Below, piece after piece: positions 23,202-31,109 of a DNA stretch of 42,041 nt (positions are counted from its first letter, which is position 1; every line of letters starts with the position of its first letter). The notes under the pieces are model-generated. The model was given only the letters and a program-made list of their open reading frames with translations, made no database searches and was not told the DNA's origin. A program made the position numbers and the translations under genes. Source of the DNA: JABMMZ01 sp044368575. GTDB lineage: Bacteria > Bacteroidota > Bacteroidia > NS11-12g > UBA955. Location: the NCBI GenBank assembly GCA_044368575.1, contig JBIPPH010000016.1, positions 1-42,041 of the forward strand, in the 5' to 3' direction.

Positions 23202-25214
23202 ATGTCTTTGCCCGATCATATTGCCCAAAAAATTCATGCATTGCGCGCTGCTTTACGCGAACACAATTACAAGTATTATGTGTTGGCAGAACCCAGTATC
23301 AGTGACCTTGAATTTGATCAGCAGCTCAAAGCTTTACAAGATTTAGAACATGCGTATCCGGAGGCTTATGACCCTGATTCGCCCACTCAAAAAGTAGGCG
23401 GCGAAATCAATAAACAATTTGCCACATTTGAACATGAGTTTCCAATGTTGAGTTTGGGCAACACCTACAGCGAAGCAGAATTATTAGAGTTTGATAAGCG
23501 CATACAAAAACAATTGGGGCACACCAATTACCAATACGTTTGTGAATTGAAATTCGATGGCTTATCCATCAGTTTGCATTACGACAATGGCCAATTAATT
23601 AGGGCTGTTACCAGAGGTGACGGCGTTAAAGGCGATGTGGTTACAGACAATGTAAAAACCATACAATCTTTGAATTCTAGACTTCAAGCGCCCTATCTTG
23701 AAAAGATAGAATTGCGCGGCGAAGTGTTTATGCATAGACCCGCTTTTGACCGTTTGAATATGGAACGCGAAGAAGCTGGCGAGCCTTTGTATGCCAATCC
23801 AAGAAACGTGGCCTCAGGGACTTTAAAACTACAAGACAGCGCTGAAGTAGCCAAGCGTCCTTTGGATATTTTTTTGTATCAATTATTAGAGCATAAGCCT
23901 ACCATAAATACCCATTATGAATCTTTGCAAAGCATACGTCAATGGGGTTTGCCTTGTAGTAACAACACCCAATTGTGCAACAGCATTCAAGCGGTATTTG
24001 ATTACATTAACCATTGGGATGAAGCCCGCAAATTGTTGACTTATGACATTGATGGTGTTGTGATCAAAATCAATGATTACCACCAAAGAGAAGAACTCGG
24101 TTATACGGCTAAATCACCACGTTGGGCCATAGCGTATAAATTTAAAACCGAGGCGGCTTGCACGCCTTTGTTGAGCATAGATTATCAAGTGGGCAGAACC
24201 GGGGCAATTACCCCAGTAGCCAATTTACAACCTGTATTTTTATTGGGTACTACCGTTAAACGTGCATCGCTGCACAATGCCAATGAAATTGAGCGTTTGG
24301 ATTTGCGCGTTGGCGATTATGTATACGTTGAAAAGGGTGGTGAAATCATTCCGAAAATTACGGGTGTTGATTTGAGTAAACGCTCTGATCAATCCATTAA
24401 AGTGGCGTTTATAACCCACTGTCCTGAGTGCGGAACAACCTTGATCAGACAAGCTGGAGAGGCACAACATTACTGCCCCAATGAGTTGAATTGTCCGCCA
24501 CAAGTGATTGGTAAAATCCAACATTTTATTCATAGAAAAGCAATGGATATTAATGGGCTTGGAGACGAAACCGTTGAACTCTTATACCAAGCAGGTTTGT
24601 TAAAATCAGTAGCTGATTTATACGATTTAAGTTATGAGCAAGTCATTCAATTAGACCGCATGGCAGACAAGAGTAGTTCTCAATTAATTGCGAGCATACA
24701 GGCTTCAAAACAAGTGCCTTATCAGCGCGTTTTGTTTGGCTTAGGCATTCGTTATGTAGGCGAAACGGTTGCTAAAAAATTGGCGGCTACTTTCAAACAC
24801 ATTGATGCATTAAAAGCAGCGAGTAAAGAAGCCTTGTTGGCAGTTGATGAAATTGGCGAACGCATAGCCGATTCTATAGTGGAGTATTTTCAATCAGACT
24901 TGCATTGTCAAATGATTGAGCGTTTAAAAGCAGCTGGTCTATGTTTAGAAAATACCACTGAAGCACCTGTTCAATTATCAGATAAATTGCAAGGTAAAAT
25001 CATTGTGATTTCAGGGGTATTTACTCAGTTTTCACGTGATGAAATAAAGGCCATGGTCGAACAACACGGTGGCAAAAATGCAGGGAGTATTTCAGCTAAA
25101 ACCCACTATGTTGTAGCAGGCGAAAATATGGGCCCAGCCAAACTTGAAAAAGCCAAGCAATTGAACATTCCAATTTTGTCTGAAGCAGACTTCTTAGCCC
25201 TTATTCAGGCCTAG
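23202..25214 (+). CDS. ligA: NAD+-dependent DNA ligase LigA
   Basis: This 670-residue ligase seals nicks in replication and repair. The N-terminal Ia domain (HNYKYYVLAEPSISDLEFD) binds NMN, the adenylated lysine is Lys117 in ELKFDG, and RGEVFM and GRTGAITPVA belong to the adenylation and OB domains. A four-cysteine zinc finger (CPECG...CPNELNC), helix-hairpin-helix repeats and a C-terminal BRCT domain (KLQGKIIVISGVFTQFSRDE...) complete the standard set. The length is normal. The start is ATG at 23202. A 111-nt gap separates it from ftsK. Confidence 0.98.
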   Translation: MSLPDHIAQKIHALRAALREHNYKYYVLAEPSISDLEFDQQLKALQDLEHAYPEAYDPDSPTQKVGGEINKQFATFEHEFPMLSLGNTYSEAELLEFDKRIQKQLGHTNYQYVCELKFDGLSISLHYDNGQLIRAVTRGDGVKGDVVTDNVKTIQSLNSRLQAPYLEKIELRGEVFMHRPAFDRLNMEREEAGEPLYANPRNVASGTLKLQDSAEVAKRPLDIFLYQLLEHKPTINTHYESLQSIRQWGLPCSNNTQLCNSIQAVFDYINHWDEARKLLTYDIDGVVIKINDYHQREELGYTAKSPRWAIAYKFKTEAACTPLLSIDYQVGRTGAITPVANLQPVFLLGTTVKRASLHNANEIERLDLRVGDYVYVEKGGEIIPKITGVDLSKRSDQSIKVAFITHCPECGTTLIRQAGEAQHYCPNELNCPPQVIGKIQHFIHRKAMDINGLGDETVELLYQAGLLKSVADLYDLSYEQVIQLDRMADKSSSQLIASIQASKQVPYQRVLFGLGIRYVGETVAKKLAATFKHIDALKAASKEALLAVDEIGERIADSIVEYFQSDLHCQMIERLKAAGLCLENTTEAPVQLSDKLQGKIIVISGVFTQFSRDEIKAMVEQHGGKNAGSISAKTHYVVAGENMGPAKLEKAKQLNIPILSEADFLALIQA

Positions 25215-25232
25215 TCTTTATAGGTGGTCTAT

Positions 25233-25264
25233 AAATCTGCACACATTCAGATTCGTGTGGATTT
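25233..25264. other. Imperfect hairpin after ligA
   Basis: AAATC-TG-CACAC and GTGTG-GATTT pair around a 10-nt loop (25245-25254), with TG bulged. It lies 18 nt after the ligA stop and has only a weak T tract, so it may be an mRNA 3'-end structure rather than an efficient terminator. A second inverted repeat, TTCAGT/ACTGAA with a 6-nt spacer, follows at 25267-25284. Confidence 0.4.
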
Positions 25265-25294
25265 AATTCAGTTTGTATACTGAACTTAATGGGT

Positions 25295-25323
25295 TTTGCG
25301 TTTTACATTTGCGTGAACGCAAA
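25295..25323 (+). promoter_or_regulatory. ftsK promoter with palindromic operator-like site
   Basis: The -7 element TACATTTG is at 25304-25311, 14 nt before the ATG at 25326. Overlapping its end is a near-palindrome TTTGCGT-GA-ACGCAAA (25308-25323) covering the expected transcript start. A further direct copy of TTTGCGT is at 25295-25301, so there are three half-sites in 29 bp. This looks like a binding site for a dimeric regulator. Confidence 0.5.
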
Positions 25324-25325
25324 CC

Positions 25326-27845
25326 ATGGCAGCAAATAAAGGCAATAGTTTTAGAAACGTCACTGATGATTATCAAGCAGAGGCAAAGCCCAAAACCTCG
25401 GGCAAGCAAGGTGCATATTTTGCTTGGATCAAAGATGTAAGGGTCTTGAGGGTGCTTGGCGCTTTCTTTATTTTGTTTTCTTTGTTTTTGTTGTTAGCGT
25501 TTACTTCTCACATCATCAACTTGTGGGGATTTGAAACCGATCAAGATATTTTATTGAGTGGACAATGGTCATGGTATGCTGCGCACAATCCACATGGCAC
25601 GGCCAATATTATGGGCTATTTGGGTGCCTGGTTCGGGCATTTGTTTATTCACCAATGGTTTGGTTTGGCTTCGTTCATTTTGTTGTTCAGCATTTTTACC
25701 TTGGGCACTAAACTGTTGTTCAACTGGCAAATGTATCCGATTGGCAAAACCTTGCGTTACACGTTTTTTATTTTAGTGTGGACCTCATTGTGCATGGGTT
25801 TCATTTTCCATAGTAATAATTTATTCATGGGCGGTGGCTTTGGCTACTTTGGTTTTATGTGGTTAAAGGGTTTGATTGGTAGTATTGGTGTGGCATTATT
25901 CTTATTGCTTTACGCCGCCATTTTTGCCATCATAGTGTATAATTTTGATTTCAGATTTAACAGGGCTGTTCCTGCAGAAGATAGCAATGATGCCGTTGGT
26001 TTAAGTGATTACCACGCAGAGGCAGAGGCCATGAAACAACATTTTGAAGCCAATGCGGTGAAGCAAGATGAGGCTGAATTAGCGTCAATTTTAAGTGATG
26101 ATGATGATATATTAGAGATCACAGAAACCCATATTCAAGACGAAGAAGATCCTATAGCACCAACAGAGGAAATTGAATTGCCTGCGCCACCAATTCCTTT
26201 GTCTGTAACCCCATCACCTATACCTGTTGCACCAGTGCAAGATATGGTGCTTAAAATTGAAACCAATCAAGAAGAGGAGCTAGTAGAAAGTCCTAAGATT
26301 GAAATTAAGCCTACGGTGACTTTTAACGATGGCGATTTGTATGACCCAACACTTGATTTACCTGGGTTCCAAATGCCAACCATAGACTTGCTTCAAGACT
26401 ATGAGTTTGCCAAGGCAGAAGTAGATACTACAGAGTTAGAGACCAGTAAAAATTTAATTATTGCGACCCTCAAAAATTACAATATTGGTATTGCAGATAT
26501 CAAAGCGAATATTGGTCCTACTGTGACTTTGTATGAGATAGTGCCAGCGCCAGGGGTTAAGATTTCAAGGATTAAAAATCTTGAAGACGATATTGCTTTG
26601 AGTTTGGCCGCCTTAGGTATTCGTATTATTGCGCCTATTCCGGGCAGAGGGACTATTGGTATTGAAGTACCAAATAAAAAACCAGAGATGGTGCCAATGC
26701 GCCAAATGGTGGCGAGCAAAAAGTTTCAAGAATGTGCGTTTGAATTGCCAGTGATTTTGGGCAAAACCATTTCGAATGAATTGTATTTAGCAGACTTATC
26801 AAAAATGCCACACTTGTTGTGTGCTGGTGCCACAGGCCAAGGTAAATCTGTTGGTTTGAATACTTTGATAGTGTCTTTGTTGTATAAAAAACACCCTTCT
26901 GAATTGAAGTTTGTTTTGGTCGATCCTAAAAAAGTGGAATTGACTTTATACAACAAAATCGAAAGACATTACTTGGCTAAATTGCCGGGCGATGGCGATG
27001 CCATTATTACTGATACTAAGTTGGTGTGTAATACGCTGAACTCTTTATGTATGGAAATGGATGAGCGTTATGAGTTGTTGAAGTCTGCCGGTAAACGTAA
27101 CATCATAGAGTACAATACCAAGTTTAAAGAACGCAAATTATTGCCTACAGAAGGGCACAGATTCTTACCTTATATTGTTGTGGTGATTGATGAGGTGGCA
27201 GATTTAATGATGACTGCCGGTAGAGAAGTAGAAACCCCTATTGCTCGTTTGGCGCAATTGGCCAGAGCGGTTGGTATACATGTTATTTTAGCGACTCAAA
27301 GGCCGTCGGTTAATATCATTACGGGTACCATTAAGGCCAACTTCCCAGCGCGTTTGGCGTTTAGAGTGACTTCTAAAATTGACTCAAGAACCATTTTGGA
27401 TAGCAATGGCGCAGACCAATTGATTGGTAAGGGCGATATGTTGTACAGCACTGGTAATGATTTGATTCGTTTGCAATGTCCTTTTGTTGATACGCCAGAA
27501 GTGGAACGCATTACAGAGTTTATTGGTAATCAGAAGGGCTATAGCAGTGCCATGTTATTGCCTGAGTTTAAGAGTGAAGAAGACAGCGGCAGAGATGACT
27601 TTGATCCTAACGAACGCGATGCTTTGTTTGAAGAAGCTGCGCGATTGGTGGTAATGACTCAACAGGGGTCAACTTCGTTGATTCAGCGCAAACTGAAATT
27701 AGGATATAACAGAGCTGGCAGATTGGTTGACCAAATGGAACAAGCCGGTATATTGGGGCCTTTTGAAGGCGCAAAGGCACGTAAAGTCTTGATTCCTGAT
27801 GAAGTGGCACTGCAACAATTTTTAGACCATCTATATGGCAAATAA
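25326..27845 (+). CDS. ftsK: DNA translocase FtsK
   Basis: This 839-residue septal protein pumps DNA to clear the closing division site and resolve chromosome dimers with Xer recombinases. The N-terminal domain has four to five membrane helices (about residues 38-210). An acidic, proline-rich linker (about 215-340) joins it to the motor. The RecA-like motor has Walker A GATGQGKS (501-508), Walker B YIVVVIDEVADLMM and the ATQRPSVNIITG motif. The C-terminal gamma winged helix (STSLIQRKLKLGYNRAGRLVDQME) reads orientation sequences on the chromosome. The layout and length are normal for Bacteroidota. The start is ATG at 25326. Confidence 0.97.
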   Translation: MAANKGNSFRNVTDDYQAEAKPKTSGKQGAYFAWIKDVRVLRVLGAFFILFSLFLLLAFTSHIINLWGFETDQDILLSGQWSWYAAHNPHGTANIMGYLGAWFGHLFIHQWFGLASFILLFSIFTLGTKLLFNWQMYPIGKTLRYTFFILVWTSLCMGFIFHSNNLFMGGGFGYFGFMWLKGLIGSIGVALFLLLYAAIFAIIVYNFDFRFNRAVPAEDSNDAVGLSDYHAEAEAMKQHFEANAVKQDEAELASILSDDDDILEITETHIQDEEDPIAPTEEIELPAPPIPLSVTPSPIPVAPVQDMVLKIETNQEEELVESPKIEIKPTVTFNDGDLYDPTLDLPGFQMPTIDLLQDYEFAKAEVDTTELETSKNLIIATLKNYNIGIADIKANIGPTVTLYEIVPAPGVKISRIKNLEDDIALSLAALGIRIIAPIPGRGTIGIEVPNKKPEMVPMRQMVASKKFQECAFELPVILGKTISNELYLADLSKMPHLLCAGATGQGKSVGLNTLIVSLLYKKHPSELKFVLVDPKKVELTLYNKIERHYLAKLPGDGDAIITDTKLVCNTLNSLCMEMDERYELLKSAGKRNIIEYNTKFKERKLLPTEGHRFLPYIVVVIDEVADLMMTAGREVETPIARLAQLARAVGIHVILATQRPSVNIITGTIKANFPARLAFRVTSKIDSRTILDSNGADQLIGKGDMLYSTGNDLIRLQCPFVDTPEVERITEFIGNQKGYSSAMLLPEFKSEEDSGRDDFDPNERDALFEEAARLVVMTQQGSTSLIQRKLKLGYNRAGRLVDQMEQAGILGPFEGAKARKVLIPDEVALQQFLDHLYGK

Positions 27846-27849
27846 TCCT

Positions 27850-27857
27850 TATTTTTG
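27850..27857 (+). promoter_or_regulatory. Predicted -7 element for the LolA-like gene
   Basis: TATTTTTG lies 25 nt before the ATG at 27883 and directly after the ftsK stop. Confidence 0.4.
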
Positions 27858-27882
27858 CCGACTTTAAATGTAATTAGATAAG

Positions 27883-28557
27883 ATGAAGCAATTAACTATG
27901 TTTTTGGTATTGGTGTTGGCAGTAGCTAACTTTTCATTTGCACCTGCTGAGCCGAGTGTCAAAGACAAAGAGGTGACCAAACTTTTGAAGGAGATTTCAA
28001 AAAAATACAAAGCTTATAAATCCCTTAAAGCTGATTTTTCTGTTTTAAGCGAACCTGCTGATGCCAAAGCGGCAAAGAAAACGGAGAAGGGTAGTTTAAC
28101 CACTAAGGGCGGCAATTTTAAATTGGTGTTTGGTGGTCAAGATATTTATTGCAATGGTAAATTCATTTGGACCTATACCAAAGAGACCAACGAGTGCATT
28201 AAAGATAATTACAATGCCAACTCAGGTTCTGGTGTAAATCCTTCAAAGATTTTTACGATTTGGGAGAAGGGCTTTTTGTATACCAGCGATGGCTCATACA
28301 TGAAAGGTAAGTCAGAGATCAGCAAGGTTAAATTGACACCAACCGATAAGACCAAACCTTATTTCTTAATGAATTTAGAGGTAGATAAAACCGCTAAAAC
28401 CATTCAAAGTTTAAAGGTGTCTTTTAAGGCAGGCAATAAGCAAACCTATACCATAACTTCTCAAACCCCAAATGCTGCGGTGAGCGATAAAGATTTTGTG
28501 TTCGATGCCAGCAAATACCCGGGTGTTGAGGTTATCGATTTAACGACCAAAAAATAG
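27883..28557 (+). CDS. lolA: LolA-like outer-membrane lipoprotein carrier
   Basis: This 224-residue periplasmic protein has a signal peptide (MKQLTMFLVLVLAVANFSFA). A LolA-type body follows: YKSLKADFSVLSE near the start, EKGSLTTKGGNFKLVFGGQDIYCNGKFIWTYTKETNEC in the middle and NLEVDKTAKTIQSLKVSFKAGNKQTYTI near the end. Together these are the half-open beta-barrel pattern (F-x-Q...G-x2-...dG..lW.Y) that carries the acyl chains of lipoproteins to the outer membrane. LolB is usually absent in Bacteroidota, and several LolA paralogues can occur, so this may not be the main carrier. The start is ATG at 27883, 37 nt after ftsK. Confidence 0.82.
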   Translation: MKQLTMFLVLVLAVANFSFAPAEPSVKDKEVTKLLKEISKKYKAYKSLKADFSVLSEPADAKAAKKTEKGSLTTKGGNFKLVFGGQDIYCNGKFIWTYTKETNECIKDNYNANSGSGVNPSKIFTIWEKGFLYTSDGSYMKGKSEISKVKLTPTDKTKPYFLMNLEVDKTAKTIQSLKVSFKAGNKQTYTITSQTPNAAVSDKDFVFDASKYPGVEVIDLTTKK

Positions 28558-28586
28558 CATACCCAAGGCTGACGAAGGTCATTTGC

Positions 28587-28614
28587 TTTGACCAATTTTA
28601 ACTTAATATCTTTG
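28587..28614 (+). promoter_or_regulatory. Promoter of trhO
   Basis: TTTG (28587-28590), 16 nt, then a perfect -7 element TATCTTTG (28607-28614) that ends 4 nt before the GTG start. Confidence 0.6.
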
Positions 28615-28618
28615 CAAG

Positions 28619-29638
28619 GTGGTATTACATAATAAAATCAACTCAGAAGAACTTAAGCGCAAGATTAAAGAAAGTGATGTGCCTAGAACGACTATTTCGT
28701 TTTATAAGTACCATTACATTACCGATCCTCAAGCGTTTAGAGACCAATTGTACATTCTTTGGAATGAGCTTGGCGTGTTGGGGCGTATTTATGTAGCAGA
28801 CGAGGGCATTAATGCTCAATTGTCTGTACCGACAGAAAATTTAGAGGCGTTTAAAGCCCATTTAGAAAGCATAGATTTCTTAGCTGGTAACCGTTTGAAC
28901 ATTGCCGTTGAAGACGATGGCAAATCGTTCTTTAAATTGGCTATTAAGGTGCGCAAAAAGATTGTGGCCGATGGGATTAATGATCCTGAATTTGATGTGA
29001 CCAATATTGGCACGCATTTAAAAGCAGAGGCGTTTAATGCCTTAACAGACCGCGATGATGTAGTGATTGTTGATTTTAGAAACCATTACGAGAGTGAAGT
29101 GGGCCATTTTGAAAAGGCCATTTTACCAGATGTGGTGAGCTTTAGAGAGCAGTTGCCAAAGGTGGCAGAGGCGTTAAAGGATCAGAAAGATAAACCTATT
29201 GTGATGTATTGTACTGGTGGTATTCGTTGCGAAAAGGCGAGTGCCTACATGAAATACAAAGGGTTTAAAGAGGTGTATCAATTAGAGGGTGGCATTATTC
29301 ATTATGCCAACCAAGTTAAAGAACAGGGGCTTAAGAATAAATTTCACGGTAAGAATTTTGTGTTTGATGAGCGTTTAGGCGAGTCGATTTCTTCTGAGGT
29401 GATTGCCCATTGCCATCAGTGTGGTGCCTTGTGCGATACCCATACGAATTGTGCCAATGTGGCTTGTAATTTATTGTTTATTCAGTGCCCTGAGTGCAAG
29501 GCTAAAATGCAGAATTGTTGCAGCGATGAGTGCGCGCATATTGCAGCTTTACCTGAAGAGGAACAAAAGGCTTTGCGCAAGGGTAAGAATTTTGGCCGTT
29601 TGGTGTTCGATAAGGGCCGAAAACGCATTACCAGCTAA
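28619..29638 (+). CDS. trhO: tRNA uridine(34) hydroxylase TrhO (rhodanese family)
   Basis: This 339-residue cytoplasmic enzyme (formerly YceA) hydroxylates wobble uridine in tRNA, the first step to 5-methoxyuridine-type modifications, using O2. The N-terminal acylphosphatase-like domain has GRIYVADEGINAQLS. The central rhodanese domain has the active-site loop YCTGGIRCEKASAYM with Cys198 and Cys204. A C-terminal Cys-rich segment (HCHQCGALCDTHTNCANVAC, then CPECKAKMQNCCSDEC) probably binds zinc and is normal for this family. The start is GTG at 28619, 4 nt after the -7 element; no in-frame ATG lies near. The stop overlaps the convergent glycosyltransferase stop by 4 nt (CTAA). Confidence 0.92.
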   Translation: MVLHNKINSEELKRKIKESDVPRTTISFYKYHYITDPQAFRDQLYILWNELGVLGRIYVADEGINAQLSVPTENLEAFKAHLESIDFLAGNRLNIAVEDDGKSFFKLAIKVRKKIVADGINDPEFDVTNIGTHLKAEAFNALTDRDDVVIVDFRNHYESEVGHFEKAILPDVVSFREQLPKVAEALKDQKDKPIVMYCTGGIRCEKASAYMKYKGFKEVYQLEGGIIHYANQVKEQGLKNKFHGKNFVFDERLGESISSEVIAHCHQCGALCDTHTNCANVACNLLFIQCPECKAKMQNCCSDECAHIAALPEEEQKALRKGKNFGRLVFDKGRKRITS

Positions 29639-31035
29639 GGCAATACTTTGTACAAGTAGGCCGCGGCGTATCCTTGATTAAAACGTTTAACACATTGAAT
29701 TTTTCCTTGGTATTTTGCTGTGTCAGCTAAGTTGCCCGGCATTGTAAATACCATATAGTCTTTGGCTTTTGAGCTGTCGCCTATCAAGCGGATTTCGTGT
29801 TTGAATTGAATATCGTAGCCGTTGTTGCTGCTCCAATATGAAGCACAGGCTGGAAATTCCATGCCTATGGTTTTGTTGTTATAGCTTGTTTGTTTGAGTT
29901 CATCTATACAGGCTTTTACGGTTTTAACGTGTTGGCTGTAGGTGAAGTCAATATCAGTGTATTTTTGGTTAGGGTTCCAATACCATAGGCCTATGATGGC
30001 TAATGCTATTGGGTAGAGGTATAGCCACCATTTGTTTTGAATGGCAGTAGCGTAGGCTAATTCAAATACTATTAAATAGATGAGTATGAAGAAGTATTGC
30101 GTGTAGCGGGTTAGAAAGTAATTGAGCACCATAAAGCCAAGTCCACCAACAATAATGATGAGTATACTTATGCTGTTTGCTTGTAGGTTTAATTTGAATG
30201 GTTTGTGCTTAAGTACATAGGGCAGGCTGATGAATAATAGACTGAGCAGCCATTGCATACTGTGGCCCTGATCGTATAAAAAAAACTGCAAAAAATCATG
30301 CCATCTTTCTGCTATAAAGTATCCGTCAAATGAGGCCAATTCTGTGTGTAATGGATAAAAGTAATAGCCGTTTTGAAGTTTTTGAATGCCTATAAAGAGG
30401 GCGAAACTGGCTATGGGAATGATGCCTATATACCAGCTGTTTTTAGGCCATAGACGTTTGTGTTTGATGGCGTTGGCCAGCATAAAGGCGATGGGTAGCA
30501 CCAAGGCTGATTCTTTGATTTGCAGGGCTAAAATTAGCCATACCATACACGCTGTGTTTTGTGCTTGTAGATAGTGGTATAATGCCGCTAAGGTGCATAC
30601 TAATAATAAGCTTTCAGGTAATACGAGTATGGTTTGCGATAAAAATAAGGGTTGCACAAATAGGCTTAAACTGCCTATGAAGGCATAGGGCTTTGGCCAT
30701 TTTATTGCGAGGAGTTTATAGAGGTATATTAGACCAATTATACTAAAGGCGGCACCTGCTAGGTGAGCTACCATTGGGGTGTTGCCAAAGAGTTTAAAGG
30801 CGAGTGCGAAGTAGAAGGCACAAAACAAAGGATGCCCTCTTGATAAACTGTCAGGCATGGCACTTGGCAATAAGCTTAAACCATGTTGGTATAAATGATT
30901 GGCAGCACCACTGTAAACGCCCAGCTCGTCCCAAAAATAGGGTTGGGTCATTACACCATACAATACTTGTATGAGGGCAAAAAGCCCCACGGCACAAAGC
31001 ACCAAAAACAGTTCTGTAGTGTATTTAAATTTCAC
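29635..31035 (-). CDS. GT-C-type membrane glycosyltransferase (family 39/ArnT-like)
   Basis: This ~466-residue polytopic protein has about ten membrane helices. After the first helix the periplasmic loop holds PYFWDELGVYSGAANHLYQHG, with the Asp-Glu pair typical of catalytic GT-C enzymes such as ArnT and PMT, and then RGHPLFCAFYFALAFKLFG. Such enzymes move a sugar from a polyprenyl-phosphate carrier onto lipids, glycans or proteins; the acceptor is unknown. I place the start at GTG 31035. A perfect -7 element occupies 31042-31049, and the alternative TTG at 31044 would lie inside it. The 3' end overlaps trhO by 4 nt. Confidence 0.75.
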   Translation of the reverse strand: MKFKYTTELFLVLCAVGLFALIQVLYGVMTQPYFWDELGVYSGAANHLYQHGLSLLPSAMPDSLSRGHPLFCAFYFALAFKLFGNTPMVAHLAGAAFSIIGLIYLYKLLAIKWPKPYAFIGSLSLFVQPLFLSQTILVLPESLLLVCTLAALYHYLQAQNTACMVWLILALQIKESALVLPIAFMLANAIKHKRLWPKNSWYIGIIPIASFALFIGIQKLQNGYYFYPLHTELASFDGYFIAERWHDFLQFFLYDQGHSMQWLLSLLFISLPYVLKHKPFKLNLQANSISILIIIVGGLGFMVLNYFLTRYTQYFFILIYLIVFELAYATAIQNKWWLYLYPIALAIIGLWYWNPNQKYTDIDFTYSQHVKTVKACIDELKQTSYNNKTIGMEFPACASYWSSNNGYDIQFKHEIRLIGDSSKAKDYMVFTMPGNLADTAKYQGKIQCVKRFNQGYAAAYLYKVLP

Positions 31036-31041
31036 CAAAAG

Positions 31042-31049
31042 CAAATATA
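31042..31049 (-). promoter_or_regulatory. Predicted -7 element for the GT-C gene
   Basis: The minus strand reads TATATTTG and ends 6 nt before GTG 31035. It decides between this start and the upstream TTG at 31044. Confidence 0.55.
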
Positions 31050-31081
31050 GTCAAACGGGATTGGTTTGATAGAATCAAAGC

Positions 31082-31106
31082 AAAAAAAAGCCCCTTTCGG
31101 GGCTTT
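31082..31106 (-). terminator. Rho-independent terminator of glutamine synthetase gene
   Basis: On the minus strand AAAGCCCC-GAAA-GGGGCTTT (31087-31106) forms an 8-bp stem with a GNRA tetraloop, followed by a run of eight T (31082-31089, partly in the stem). It begins 3 nt after the stop codon. Confidence 0.93.
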
Positions 31107-31109
31107 AGC

